Source: Isoptericola luteus (GTDB lineage: Bacteria > Actinomycetota > Actinomycetes > Actinomycetales > Cellulomonadaceae). Taken from it: a DNA stretch of 64,000 nt. This document shows positions 36,332 through 45,081 of this stretch, in pieces; position 1 is the stretch's first letter; every line of letters begins with the position of its first letter. The DNA lies in assembly GCF_020297055.1 (NCBI RefSeq), contig NZ_JAIXCQ010000002.1:372001-436000 (forward strand). The letters run 5' to 3'. The position numbers and the translations under genes are program-made. Under the pieces are notes generated by a model, which was given only the letters and a program-made list of their open reading frames with translations, did no database searches and was not told the DNA's origin.

Positions 36332-37426
36332 TCAGACGGTCGCCTCCGCGAGCCCGAGCCACCGCGCCAGGAGGTCCAGCTCCTGGGTGACCGCGTCCGT
36401 GACCTCCGGCGCGAAGGGCACGTCCTCGTGGATCGCGTGCACGTGCAGCACGCCCGCCCGGCGGTCGACCTTCGCGTCGACCTTGCCCACGAACGCCTCG
36501 CCGTGCAGCACCGGCAGCGCGAAGTACCCCCACCGCCGCTTCGCCGCGGGCTTGTACATCTCCAGGAGGTACTCGAAGTCGAAGACCTGAAGCAGTCGCT
36601 CCCGGTCGGTGACGAGCCCGTCGAACGGCGACAGGATCGCGGTGCGGGGCTCGAAGGGGGCACCGAGTCCGTCCAGCGCCTGCGGGTCTGCCTGCCAGAC
36701 GCCCTCCGCACCCTCGACCTCCACCTCGACCCCCGTCATCGTGACGTAGTCGGCGTCGCCGGGCACCCCCGGGATCCGCGCCCTCGACAACCCCAGCGCG
36801 TGGAGCCGCCGTGCGGCCCGCTCGGCCAGCGACTCGGCGTAGGGCACCGGCTCGACGTCGGGGTAGACGCGCTCCGCCAGGTCCCACAGCTTCTCTCGCC
36901 CGCGCCGGCCCGCGACCGCTACATCGCCGTACAGGCAGAGCAGCTCGAGCATCTGGCTGACGTTCCGGTGCCCCGTCCAGCCGCTCGACTGCCACGGCCG
37001 CACGCTCGTGTCCGGGACCTCCCTGGACGTCAGCGGCCCCTGCTCACCGAGCAGCTCGAGGACGTCGTCACGGAAGGTCGCGTTGTCACGCACCCAGCCA
37101 CCGCGCCAGTCGTGCTCGGCCCGGTGCGCCATCTCGGCCAGGTACAGGGGCAGGTCGTCCGTCGAGCGCGCCGTGCCCTGGAGCTGGAACAGCATGCGGT
37201 CCGCGAGCGCGTCGGCGGCCGCACCCACCCAGTGCGCCCGCCCCATGCGTGACCACGGCACGAGGTCCACCGACGGCGCCACCGCCGCCGTCGGGTCCAT
37301 CGGCAGGTACGTGAGGTGCCCGGTGACGGCGAGCAGGTCGGTGGGCCGTTCGCCGTCAAGGAGCTGCGCACGCACCGCGAGGCGGCGCGCCTGCGCGCGG
37401 GTCAGCCGGAGCGGGGCGGTGCTCAC
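36332..37426 (-). CDS. Winged-helix protein of the YcaQ/AlkZ (HTH_42) family
   Basis: 364 residues from a GTG (reading STAPLRLTRAQARRLAVRAQ). Similar to the tandem winged-helix crosslink-repair glycosylases AlkZ/YcaQ: LRLTRAQARRLAVRAQ start, VDLVPWSRMG, and a C-terminal AILSPFDGLVTDRERLLQVF. The catalytic Gln-x-Gln/Asp motif of active members (QIDT-like) is replaced by LPMDPT, with Pro at the first Gln position, so glycosylase activity is doubtful or altered. It is divergent from the next kinase gene, sharing a 96-bp promoter region. Confidence 0.8.
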   Translation of the reverse strand: MSTAPLRLTRAQARRLAVRAQLLDGERPTDLLAVTGHLTYLPMDPTAAVAPSVDLVPWSRMGRAHWVGAAADALADRMLFQLQGTARSTDDLPLYLAEMAHRAEHDWRGGWVRDNATFRDDVLELLGEQGPLTSREVPDTSVRPWQSSGWTGHRNVSQMLELLCLYGDVAVAGRRGREKLWDLAERVYPDVEPVPYAESLAERAARRLHALGLSRARIPGVPGDADYVTMTGVEVEVEGAEGVWQADPQALDGLGAPFEPRTAILSPFDGLVTDRERLLQVFDFEYLLEMYKPAAKRRWGYFALPVLHGEAFVGKVDAKVDRRAGVLHVHAIHEDVPFAPEVTDAVTQELDLLARWLGLAEATV

Positions 37427-37522
37427 CCCGTCGACGCTAGGCGCAGGGTACGACACCGGTACCGTCCGGGGTGGCACCACGGGCGGACGCGCGCCGCCCG
37501 GGCCCGGCGTAGCGTGCCGGGC

Positions 37523-38785
37523 ATGGACGCCCCCACCCCCGACGCAGGCCCCCTGGACCGGCGTCGCCCCCGGGTGTTCCTCGGGGTGGCCCTGGCGGTG
37601 GCGGTCGTGGTGGGCACCATCGGCGCGTCGCACTGGCAGGTCGGCGCCCGCCCCCTGGACGCCCTCGGCCTGGCCCTGGCGCTGGCCGGGCCGACGCTCG
37701 TCGTGCTCAACCCCCGGCCGCCCGCGGTCGCCGTCCTGGCCGCCGTCGCCGCCGTCGGCGCCTACGTCGGCCTCGGCTACGCGTGGGGGCCCGCCCTCGC
37801 GGGTGCGGTCGGGGTGCTCGTGACGGTGATGCTCACCGGCGACGCGCGCCGGGCGCGCGTCGTCGCCTGGTCCGGCGCCGCCCTGTACTGGGGGGTGGTG
37901 TGGGGGTTCGCGGCGCTGCGCGACGACGGCCCCCGCCCCGCCGGGCTGCTCGCCGGCGCGGCGTGGAGCGCCGTCGCGCTCCTCGTGGCGGGTGCCGCGC
38001 GCGAGCGCGCCGCCCGCGCGGCGGCGGCCCGCGCGGCCCGCGACGAGCGGGAGCGCACCGCGGTCGCCACGGAGCGGCTGCGCATCGCACGCGAGCTCCA
38101 CGACGTCCTGGCGCACTCGCTGTCCGCGATCAACGTGCAGGCCGGCGTCGGGCTGCACCTGCTCGACCGGGACCCCGGGCAGGCGCGGTCGGCGCTCGCC
38201 GCGATCAAGTCCACCAGCCGGGACGCCCTCGACGAGGTGCGGTCCGTGCTCGGCGTCGTGCGCGGCGAGGACGCGGCGGACGGGGCCGGGCCGGAGCGCG
38301 AGCCCCGCGCGCCGACCTGGAACCTCGCGGCGCTGCCGCACCTGGCCGAGCCGCTGCGCGCGCGGGGAGTCGACGTGAGCTTCGACGTCGACCCCGCGCT
38401 CGAGCCCGAGGGCGCGCTGCCCCCGCACGTGGCGGGCATCGCGTACCGCGTGGTGCAGGAGGCGCTGACCAACGTGGGCCGGCACGCCCCCGCCGCACGC
38501 CGCGTCGTGGTGTCCGTACGGCACGACGACGGCACGCTGCACGCCGTCGTGTCCGACGACGGCGGGGCGGCGGACGGTGACGAGCCGACGCCCGGCTACG
38601 GGCTGCGAGGCATGCGCGAGCGGGTCGAGGGTGCCGCCGGCCGGCTCGACGCCGGTCCGGGGCAGGGCGCGGCGGGTGACGGGTTCGTCGTCGCGGCGGC
38701 CGTGCCCGCCGTCGCGCCGCACCGGCGCCCTGCCGCCGACGGACCGGAGCTCGACCGCCCTGCCCAGGACGGAGGGACGCCGTGA
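37523..38785 (+). CDS. Sensor histidine kinase, NarL/DesK type (second)
   Basis: 420 residues starting MDAPTPDAGPLDRRRPR. Several membrane segments lie in the first ~150 residues and a helical linker rich in Ala/Arg follows. HisKA_3 phospho-acceptor is His193 (IARELHDVLAHSLSAINVQ). HATPase_c has VVQEALTNVGRHAP and a GYGLRGMRERV G2-like box. The acidic pair VSDDGGAADGD stands at the G1 position. Coupled to the response regulator by a GTGA overlap. Confidence 0.92.
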   Translation: MDAPTPDAGPLDRRRPRVFLGVALAVAVVVGTIGASHWQVGARPLDALGLALALAGPTLVVLNPRPPAVAVLAAVAAVGAYVGLGYAWGPALAGAVGVLVTVMLTGDARRARVVAWSGAALYWGVVWGFAALRDDGPRPAGLLAGAAWSAVALLVAGAARERAARAAAARAARDERERTAVATERLRIARELHDVLAHSLSAINVQAGVGLHLLDRDPGQARSALAAIKSTSRDALDEVRSVLGVVRGEDAADGAGPEREPRAPTWNLAALPHLAEPLRARGVDVSFDVDPALEPEGALPPHVAGIAYRVVQEALTNVGRHAPAARRVVVSVRHDDGTLHAVVSDDGGAADGDEPTPGYGLRGMRERVEGAAGRLDAGPGQGAAGDGFVVAAAVPAVAPHRRPAADGPELDRPAQDGGTP

Positions 38786-39447
38786 TCCGCGTGCTGCTGG
38801 CCGACGACCAGGCGCTCGTGCGCGGCGGGTTCCGCGCGCTGCTCGACGCGGAGGACGACATCGAGGTCGTGGCCGAGGCCGCCACCGGCACGGACGCCGT
38901 CCGGCTCGCCCTGGAGCACCTGCCCGACGTCGTGCTCATGGACGTGCGGATGCCCGGGCTCGACGGGCTGGAGGCCACCCGCCGCGTCGTCGCCGACCCG
39001 CGCGCGGGCGGGGTGCACGTCGTCGTGGTGACGACGTTCGAGCTCGACGAGTACGTGGCGCAGGCGATCCGCGGCGGCGCGTCGGGGTTCCTCGTCAAGG
39101 ACACGGAACCGGCCGACCTCGTCCGCGCGGTGCGGGTCGCGGCCGCCGGCGACGCGCTGCTCTCCCCCACCGTGACGCGACGGCTGCTGGCCCGGGTGGC
39201 CGACGCGACCCGCGACGTCGCTCCACCGCGCGGCCTCGACGACCTCACCGCCCGCGAGCGCGAGGTGCTCGTCGCCGTCGCCGGCGGGCTGTCCAACGAC
39301 GAGATCGCCCGGAGCCTGTACCTCTCCGAGTCCACGGTCAAGACGCACGTGTCGCGAGTCATGGCCAAGCTCGGCGCGCGGGACCGGGCGCAGCTGGTGG
39401 TGACGGCATACGAGGCGGGCGTCGTCCGCCCCGGCTGGACCGCCTGA
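38782..39447 (+). CDS. Response regulator, NarL/LuxR type (second)
   Basis: 221 residues from GTG. Receiver: ADDQ at 7-10, phospho-acceptor Asp54 (VVLMDVRMP), FLVKDTEP Lys. LuxR-type HTH: LTAREREVLVAVAGGLSNDEIARSLYL with TVKTHVSRVMAKLGARDR. Partner of the preceding kinase. The SHOCT-domain membrane gene 172 nt downstream is a possible target. Confidence 0.94.
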   Translation: MIRVLLADDQALVRGGFRALLDAEDDIEVVAEAATGTDAVRLALEHLPDVVLMDVRMPGLDGLEATRRVVADPRAGGVHVVVVTTFELDEYVAQAIRGGASGFLVKDTEPADLVRAVRVAAAGDALLSPTVTRRLLARVADATRDVAPPRGLDDLTAREREVLVAVAGGLSNDEIARSLYLSESTVKTHVSRVMAKLGARDRAQLVVTAYEAGVVRPGWTA

Positions 39448-39619
39448 CCCGCACCTCCTCCCCGCCGAGCGACGAGGGGCGGCGGGGTGGAGCCGCGGGG
39501 TGGGACAGCACCCCGGGACGACGCGGGTCGGTACGACGGGAGGACGACGCCCGCCCCGGCGGGCGGGACGGTGGACGCAGCGGCCCGCACCGGGCGGGCC
39601 ACCGCACAAGGAGTCCGAG

Positions 39620-39919
39620 ATGTTCGCGACCGTCACTGCCTTCTCCGCCTCGACGGCCCTCCCGGCCGTCGCCGCGCACCCCGCCGGCTGGGCGGCCGGC
39701 GGCGGGCCCAGCTGGTGGATCGTCTTCCCGATCCTGTGGTTCCTGCTGTTCGCCGCGGTCGTCGTCCTCGTCGCGCGCCGCGCCCGCCGGCACGGACCTC
39801 CGTGGGCCCGCGCAGGGGCCGGCGGCGTCGACGTGCTCGGCGAGCGGTACGCCCGCGGGGAGATCGACGAGGCCGAGTACCGCCACCGCCTCACCGTGCT
39901 GCGCGAGGACCGTCGCTGA
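39620..39919 (+). CDS. Small membrane protein with C-terminal SHOCT domain
   Basis: 99 residues with AAGGAG seven bases before the ATG. A hydrophobic N-terminal stretch and one clear membrane span (WWIVFPILWFLLFAAVVVLV, about 33-52) are followed by a cytosolic SHOCT motif (LGERYARGEIDEAEYRHRL). SHOCT domains are short oligomerisation modules common next to two-component systems. No enzymatic role is visible. Confidence 0.85.
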   Translation: MFATVTAFSASTALPAVAAHPAGWAAGGGPSWWIVFPILWFLLFAAVVVLVARRARRHGPPWARAGAGGVDVLGERYARGEIDEAEYRHRLTVLREDRR

Positions 39920-39946
39920 GCGCTGCGCGTCCCCGCCGCGACCCCG

Positions 39947-39976
39947 GCCGTCGTCCGACGGCGGCCGGGGTCGCGG
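39947..39976 (+). terminator. Terminator downstream of the SHOCT gene
   Basis: Complementary arms CGCGACCCCGGCCG and CGGCCGGGGTCGCG (with one bulged base) form a strong stem about 28 nt after the SHOCT stop. Confidence 0.7.
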
Positions 39977-40173
39977 TGCGCGGGCTGTGATCTTCACCCC
40001 ATCGTTCCGGGCCCGTCGAGCGTCAGGGCAGGTGACAGGTCACAACACGATGACGATCCGGGAGCGAGCCGTGCGGCGGGCTCGCGGGTCGCGCCGGCCC
40101 AGTGCACCTTAGGAGTCCGAGATCGCGCCGTCGTGCGCAGGACGACGCCGGCTCTGGGCGTAGAGGGGACAAC

Positions 40174-41175
40174 ATGCGCACGGTTCAGCATTCTGGGGGA
40201 GGGCACGCACCCTCGTTCCGTGGCGCGCTCGTCGCGCTCGCGACGGTGGGTGCGCTGCTCCTCGCCGGGTGCGCCCCGGCCCACGATCTCGAGCCCGGGG
40301 CGGCGCCGGCGGCCTCGTCCCCGGGCCGGTCCGCGTCGCCCGGCTCCGCGACCGCCGCCGCGGGGGTGGACGACGCCGCGCAGGACCGCGCCCAGAAGGA
40401 CCGCGCCGAGAAGAAGGCGGCCCAGGTGGAGGCCGCCGCGAAGGCCGCGGAGCAGGAGGCGGCCGAGGAGAAGAAGGCCGAGAAGGCCGCCGAGAAGGAG
40501 GCCGCCGAGGAAGCCGCGGCGGCGAAGGCGGCCGAGAAGGAGGCGGCGGAGAAGAAGGCCGCCGAGGAGCGCGACCGGATGCTCGAGTACGGCGACTCGG
40601 GCAAGCGGGTCACCGCGTTGCAGGAGCGGCTGCAGGAGCTCGGGTACTTCCTCCAGGACGCGGACGGCAGCTTCGGCCCCGCGACGCAGCAGGCGGTCTG
40701 GGCGCTGCAGAAGGCGGCCGGGCAGTACCGCGACGGCGTCGTCGGGCCCAAGACGCAGGACGCGCTGGACCGGGGCGTGCGCCCGTCCGCGAAGACGTCG
40801 TCGGGCAAGGCGATCGAGATCGACATCGACCGTCAGCTGCTGATGGCGGTCGAGGACGGCAAGGTCACGCGCATCATCAACGCGTCGTCGGGCAACGGCG
40901 AGTCCTACGAGGCGAAGGGACGCACCTACCGCGCGTCGACGCCCCGAGGCTCGTACGCCGTCTACATGGAGCGCAACGGCATGCACGAGTCGACGCTCGA
41001 GCTCGGCTCGATGTACCGCCCCAAGTACTTCGTGGGCGGCTACGCGGTGCACGGGTCGGGGTCGATCCCGCCCCACCCCGCGTCGCACGGCTGCGTGCGG
41101 GTGTCGAACGCCGCGATGAACTGGCTCTGGGACACCTGGGGGCTGCCCAAGGGCACCCCCGTCATCCTCTACTGA
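40174..41175 (+). CDS. Lipoprotein L,D-transpeptidase with peptidoglycan-binding domain
   Basis: 333 residues starting MRTVQHSGGGHAPSF. A signal segment ends in the lipobox LLLAGC, so it is probably lipid-anchored. A long Ala/Glu/Lys helical or coiled-coil stalk (about 65-130) projects it into the wall. A PG_binding_1 domain follows (GDSGKRVTALQERLQELGYF), then the YkuD domain with catalytic Cys307 in PHPASHGCVRVS and the upstream VHGSGS. It would make 3-3 crosslinks or attach proteins to peptidoglycan. It ends 2 nt before the arm of a G/C-tract palindrome. Confidence 0.92.
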   Translation: MRTVQHSGGGHAPSFRGALVALATVGALLLAGCAPAHDLEPGAAPAASSPGRSASPGSATAAAGVDDAAQDRAQKDRAEKKAAQVEAAAKAAEQEAAEEKKAEKAAEKEAAEEAAAAKAAEKEAAEKKAAEERDRMLEYGDSGKRVTALQERLQELGYFLQDADGSFGPATQQAVWALQKAAGQYRDGVVGPKTQDALDRGVRPSAKTSSGKAIEIDIDRQLLMAVEDGKVTRIINASSGNGESYEAKGRTYRASTPRGSYAVYMERNGMHESTLELGSMYRPKYFVGGYAVHGSGSIPPHPASHGCVRVSNAAMNWLWDTWGLPKGTPVILY

Positions 41176-41177
41176 CG

Positions 41178-41304
41178 CCGCCCTCTGATCGTTGTGAGCG
41201 GGGGGGGGGGGGCCCCCCGGGGGGCCCCGGGGGGCCCAACCCCCCCCCCCCCCCCCCCCCCCCCCCGCCCCCCCCCCCCCCCGCCCACAACGATCAGAGG
41301 GCGG
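41178..41304. repeat. CTGATCGTTGTG-bounded palindrome with G/C homopolymer core, copy 1
   Basis: CTGATCGTTGTG at 41185-41196 and its reverse complement at 41286-41297 flank about 90 bp made almost only of G and C runs. The symmetry extends 7 bp outward (CCGCCCT/AGGGCGG). It lies between the convergent ends of the L,D-transpeptidase gene and murB; the murB stop is inside the right arm. The same bounding 12-mer occurs at 49838-49932. Homopolymer lengths may not be reliable. Confidence 0.85.
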
Positions 41305-42517
41305 TGCCGACCAGGACGGGCTCGGGCTCCAGCTCGATGCCGAAGGCGTCCAGGACGCCGTCGCGGACGGCGCGCGCGAGCGCGACCAGGTCGGCCGCCG
41401 TCGCGCCGCCGCGGTTGGTCAGCGCCAGCGTGTGCCGCGTCGACAGGCGCGCCGGGCTGTGCTCGCCCGCGAGCCCGAAGCCCTTGCCGAACCCGGCGTT
41501 CTCGATGAGCCAGGCCGCGCTCGTCTTGACCAGCGACTCGTCGACGACGCCGAGGCTCGGCCCGGTCGTGGTCTGCGGGGTGGCCGAGCGCACGGGGAAC
41601 CGGGGCGCGCCGGAGGGCAGGCTCGCCGCGGCGTCCGCGGGCAGCACCGGGTTGGTGAAGAACGACCCGGCGGACCACCGGTCGTGGTCGGGGGCCGCCG
41701 CGCCCCCGACGCCGTCGAGCAGCATGCCCTTGCCGCCGCGCAGCTCGAGCACGGCCTCGCGCACCTCGTCCGACGGCGCACGGCTGCCCACCTCGACGCC
41801 GAGGCGCCGCGCGAGCTCGGCGTACCCGACGGGTGCGGAGCGGTTGCCCAGCCGCAGCTGCAGGAGCACCTCGAGCACGACGTACCGGGGCGTCGGGTAC
41901 CAGGGCGCGCCCTCGCCGCCGCCGGAACGCATGGTCCGCTTGAGCAGGGACGTGCGGTAGCCGAACCCCAGCTCGCTGAGGGGGAACGTGCGCCGGGAGC
42001 TCGTGGCGCGGTCCCAGGTGCGCACCGCCGCGACGACGCCGGAGACCTCCTGCCCGTACGCGCCGATGTTCTGCACCGGCGCCGCGCCCACCGTGCCGGG
42101 GATGCCGGACAGCGCCTCGACGCCGACCCACTCGTTCGCGACGGCCTCGGCCACGAAGCCGTCCCAGTCCTGGCCGGAGGGCAGCGTGACGCTCGCCCCG
42201 CCGCACGCGCCGTCGGTGCCGCAGGAGTCGGTGAGGTCGGCGTCCAGGCCCTGGCGCACGTCGCGCACGACGACGCCGGCGAATCCCTCGTCCGCGACGA
42301 GGAGGTTCGAACCGCCGCCGATCACCAGCAGGGGCAGCCCGGCGTCGTCCGCGCCGCGGACGGCGTCGATGAGCTCTGCCTCCGTCCCGGCCTCGACATA
42401 GGCGCCGACCGGCCCGCCCACGCGCAGCGTCGTGAGCTCCGCCAGGGAGGGCACGTCGAGGCCCCCCACGGGGGACGGCGCGAGGTCTGCAGGGGTGCTG
42501 GGCGCGTGCGAGCTCAT
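41294..42517 (-). CDS. murB: UDP-N-acetylenolpyruvoylglucosamine reductase (UDP-N-acetylmuramate dehydrogenase)
   Basis: MurB reduces UDP-GlcNAc-enolpyruvate to UDP-MurNAc with NADPH and FAD. 407 residues, MSSHAPSTPADLAP start with TGGAGGA upstream. FAD-binding motifs LLVIGGGSNLLV and GIPGTVGAAPVQNIGAYGQE are clear, and the catalytic Ser region SAGSFFTNPVL and C-terminal WLIENAGFGKGF are conserved. The stop lies in the arm of the palindromic element. The start overlaps the MFS gene stop (ATGA), so it is co-transcribed with it. Confidence 0.95.
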   Translation of the reverse strand: MSSHAPSTPADLAPSPVGGLDVPSLAELTTLRVGGPVGAYVEAGTEAELIDAVRGADDAGLPLLVIGGGSNLLVADEGFAGVVVRDVRQGLDADLTDSCGTDGACGGASVTLPSGQDWDGFVAEAVANEWVGVEALSGIPGTVGAAPVQNIGAYGQEVSGVVAAVRTWDRATSSRRTFPLSELGFGYRTSLLKRTMRSGGGEGAPWYPTPRYVVLEVLLQLRLGNRSAPVGYAELARRLGVEVGSRAPSDEVREAVLELRGGKGMLLDGVGGAAAPDHDRWSAGSFFTNPVLPADAAASLPSGAPRFPVRSATPQTTTGPSLGVVDESLVKTSAAWLIENAGFGKGFGLAGEHSPARLSTRHTLALTNRGGATAADLVALARAVRDGVLDAFGIELEPEPVLVGTAL

Positions 42518-43818
42518 TCCTCCAGGGTAGACGTCCGCTGCCCGGCCGCGGTCGTCAGGGGGCGCGCGGCCCCCGCCACCAGCAGCCCGACGGCCACGGG
42601 CAGCGCCAGCACGAGCAGCGCGTCCCGGTACCCGGTGTGCTCGGCGAGGAAGCCGATGAGCGCGGGGCCGACGAAGAACGCGGAGTACCCGATGGTCGAG
42701 ACGACGGAGACCCGCACGGCGGCCTTGGCCGGGTCGTCGGACGCCGCCGACATGCCCAGGGGGAACCCGAGTGCCGCCCCGGCGCCCCAGATGGCGACGC
42801 CGACGACGGAGACCCACAGGACCGGCACGAGGGCGAAGATCCCGACCCCGACGAGGGCCGCCACACCGGACAGGCGCAGCACCCGGACGCGGCCGAGCCG
42901 GTCGATGAGTGCCGTGCCGGCCAGCCGGGTGACCGTCATGGCCGTCAGGAACACCGCGAGCGCCACGGCCCCGGCGGCGTTCGCGGCCCCGAAGCCGTCG
43001 ACGACGGCGAGGCTCACCCAGTCGTTCGCGGCGCCCTCCGTGAGCGCCGCGGCCAGCACGACCAGCCCGACGAGCAGGGTCCGCGACTCGCGCCAGGCGG
43101 CGAGCGTCTCGCGCGCGGAGTGACCGCTGGGCGGCTCCACCGCCGTCGACGGGTCCTCCCCCACGCCGACGGCGACGCCCGCGAGCTCGCCCTGGCGGCC
43201 GCCGGCGTGCGGTGTCGGCTCGAAGAACCGGACGGCCAGGACGACGACGACGAGATCGACGACCATCACCGTGATGACGTGGCCCGGCAGGGACAGCCCG
43301 ACGTGTGCGGCGAGCGCGCCGAGGCCTGCCCCGGCGACCGTGCCGAGCGAGAACCCGGCGTGGAAGCGCGGCATGATCGACCGGCCCAGGCGCTGCTCGA
43401 CGACGGCACCCTCCAGGTTCATGGCGGCGTCCCAGACGCCCACGCCCATGCCACCGAGGAAGAGCCCGACGCGCACGAGCACCGGGAGGTCCTGGCCCAC
43501 CGCGAGCGTGGCCACGGCGAAGCCCACGACACTGAGGGCGGCGAACGAGACGCAGGTGGCGGCGGCGCCGAGACGCGACGCGATCATCCCCGACAGCGGC
43601 AGCGCTATCAGCGACCCGATCGCGCCCGTGAGCAGCAGCACGCCCATCTGCGACTCGGTGAAGGCGAGCCCGTCGCGGACGGCGGGGATGCGCGAGGCCC
43701 ACGTCGACATGCCCACACCGGCGACGACGAAGACCGCGAAGACGGCCCAGGCCGCACGGACGGCGTGGCGCGGCGGAGAGGTGACGGGCCGCGACGGCGG
43801 CGTGGGTGCGGTGCTCAC
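42514..43818 (-). CDS. MFS transporter
   Basis: 434 residues from GTG (reading STAPTPPSRPVTSPP). About twelve membrane segments are visible, starting AAWAVFAVFVVAGVGMSTWA. The loop between helices 6 and 7 is long and hydrophilic (about 205-240). It resembles the drug/sugar exporter subgroup with helices such as LLLTGAIGSLIALPLSGMIA. It is divergent from a LacI-family regulator with a palindromic operator between them, so it is probably induced by that regulator's ligand. Confidence 0.88.
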   Translation of the reverse strand: MSTAPTPPSRPVTSPPRHAVRAAWAVFAVFVVAGVGMSTWASRIPAVRDGLAFTESQMGVLLLTGAIGSLIALPLSGMIASRLGAAATCVSFAALSVVGFAVATLAVGQDLPVLVRVGLFLGGMGVGVWDAAMNLEGAVVEQRLGRSIMPRFHAGFSLGTVAGAGLGALAAHVGLSLPGHVITVMVVDLVVVVLAVRFFEPTPHAGGRQGELAGVAVGVGEDPSTAVEPPSGHSARETLAAWRESRTLLVGLVVLAAALTEGAANDWVSLAVVDGFGAANAAGAVALAVFLTAMTVTRLAGTALIDRLGRVRVLRLSGVAALVGVGIFALVPVLWVSVVGVAIWGAGAALGFPLGMSAASDDPAKAAVRVSVVSTIGYSAFFVGPALIGFLAEHTGYRDALLVLALPVAVGLLVAGAARPLTTAAGQRTSTLEE

Positions 43819-43862
43819 CCCATGACGGTCGGGCCTGCGCGACGTCGAGTCAAGTCCTGGAT

Positions 43863-43888
43863 CGAATCGATTCGTCACATCGATTCGA
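43863..43888. promoter_or_regulatory. LacI-type operator between MFS and regulator genes
   Basis: CGAATCGATTCG (43863-43874) is a perfect 12-bp palindrome with a central CG, the usual form of a LacI/GalR site. A second partial copy ATCGATTCGA follows at 43879. They lie 45 nt from the MFS start and about 80 nt from the LacI-family start. Confidence 0.65.
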
Positions 43889-43965
43889 GCGGCCGCTCCG
43901 ACCCGACGGTAGGCTGACGCCCCGACGACGGCCGACGGGGCCACGCCGACCGGAAGGAGAGCCTG

Positions 43966-45060
43966 ATGGCTCGCCACCCAGGCAGCAAACCGACCCTCGC
44001 CCGGGTCGCGGAGCTCGCGGGGGTCTCGGTGTCGACGGCGTCCCTCGCCTTCTCCGGGGCCGGCCCCATCACCGCGGAGACCCGGGACAAGGTGCTGGCC
44101 GCCGCGGAGCAGCTCGGCTACTCCGGCCCGAACCCGCTGGGCCGACAGCTGCGCTCCGGCCGCTCCGGCATCGTCGGCGTCGTCATCGGGGACCAGCCTG
44201 GCCGCGCGTTCCGCGACCCGGTCGCGGTCAAGGTGCTCGACGGGCTCGTCGACGTGCTCGGCACCCAGGGCCTCGGCGTCCTGCTCATCCCGGGGGTCCA
44301 GGGCAGGGGCACGGACGGCGCGCCGCCCACGATCGACCCGCTGCTGGAGACGGCGGCCATGGACGTCGGGGTCCTCGTCTGGGGCGCGCTGGGGGAGGAC
44401 CCGACGCTCGCGGCCCTGCAGCGGCGCGGCGTCCCCGTCGTCATCGGCGAGGGCAGAGAGGTGCCCGGAGCGCCGCTGGTCGCGCTCGACGACCGGCAGG
44501 GCACGGCCCAGGCCGTACGCCACCTGAGCGACCTCGGGCACACCCGCGTCGCCGAGATCACGCTGCCGCTCGGCAACACCGAGCGATCGGGCCCCATCGA
44601 CACCGAGCGCCTCGCGCAGGCCGACCGCACCCCCACCCGCCACCGCCTCGCCGGGGTCCGCGACGTCCTCGAACCCGTGATTTCGTGGGAGACACCCGCG
44701 TCCCTCGTCGAGCACGGCCGGGACGCCGCGACCGAGATCCTCGGCACCTGGGTGCCGGCCAGCGAGCGCCCCACGGCGATCATCGCGCACTCCGACCTGC
44801 TCGCCGCCGGCGCCGTCATCGCGGCCCGTGAGCTCGGCCTGCGGGTGCCCGCCGACGTGTCCATCGCAGGCTTCGACGGCATCGACATGCCGTGGCTCTC
44901 CCCCGACGTGCTCACCAGCGTCCACCAGCCCCTCCAGGCCAAGGGGGCCGCGCTGGGCCGCGCCGTGCTGGGCGTGCTGGCCGGCGACGAACCGACGGTC
45001 ACGACGCTCCCGGTCGAGCTGGTGCCCGGGACGACGACGGGCCCGCCGCCCGGGCGCTGA
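43966..45060 (+). CDS. LacI-family transcriptional regulator
   Basis: 364 residues. The N-terminal HTH TLARVAELAGVSVSTASLAFSG and hinge helix NPLGRQLRSGRSG are typical, followed by a periplasmic-binding-protein-like ligand domain ending in the PADVSIAGFDGIDMPWLSPD signature region. It should repress or activate the divergent MFS gene through the CGAATCGATTCG palindrome. The effector is unknown, presumably a sugar or sugar-like compound. Confidence 0.93.
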   Translation: MARHPGSKPTLARVAELAGVSVSTASLAFSGAGPITAETRDKVLAAAEQLGYSGPNPLGRQLRSGRSGIVGVVIGDQPGRAFRDPVAVKVLDGLVDVLGTQGLGVLLIPGVQGRGTDGAPPTIDPLLETAAMDVGVLVWGALGEDPTLAALQRRGVPVVIGEGREVPGAPLVALDDRQGTAQAVRHLSDLGHTRVAEITLPLGNTERSGPIDTERLAQADRTPTRHRLAGVRDVLEPVISWETPASLVEHGRDAATEILGTWVPASERPTAIIAHSDLLAAGAVIAARELGLRVPADVSIAGFDGIDMPWLSPDVLTSVHQPLQAKGAALGRAVLGVLAGDEPTVTTLPVELVPGTTTGPPPGR

Positions 45061-45081
45061 CCCGCCCTCGGCGCCGGTCGG

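Noticed and set aside
41178-41304. Insertion sequence
   Set aside because: Terminal inverted repeats are present, but the element is only 127 bp, encodes nothing and has no clear target-site duplication. It is called a palindromic repeat instead.
43872-44925. Long minus-strand open frame reading upstream of the MFS gene across the LacI-family gene
   Set aside because: The MFS protein starts at the GTG at 43818. The upstream part is a shadow of the LacI-family coding sequence and has no membrane or domain features.
43966-45060. LacI-family regulator as controller of the siderophore operon
   Set aside because: Its palindromic operator lies on the MFS side, and the siderophore promoter carries IdeR-type boxes 8.6 kb away.
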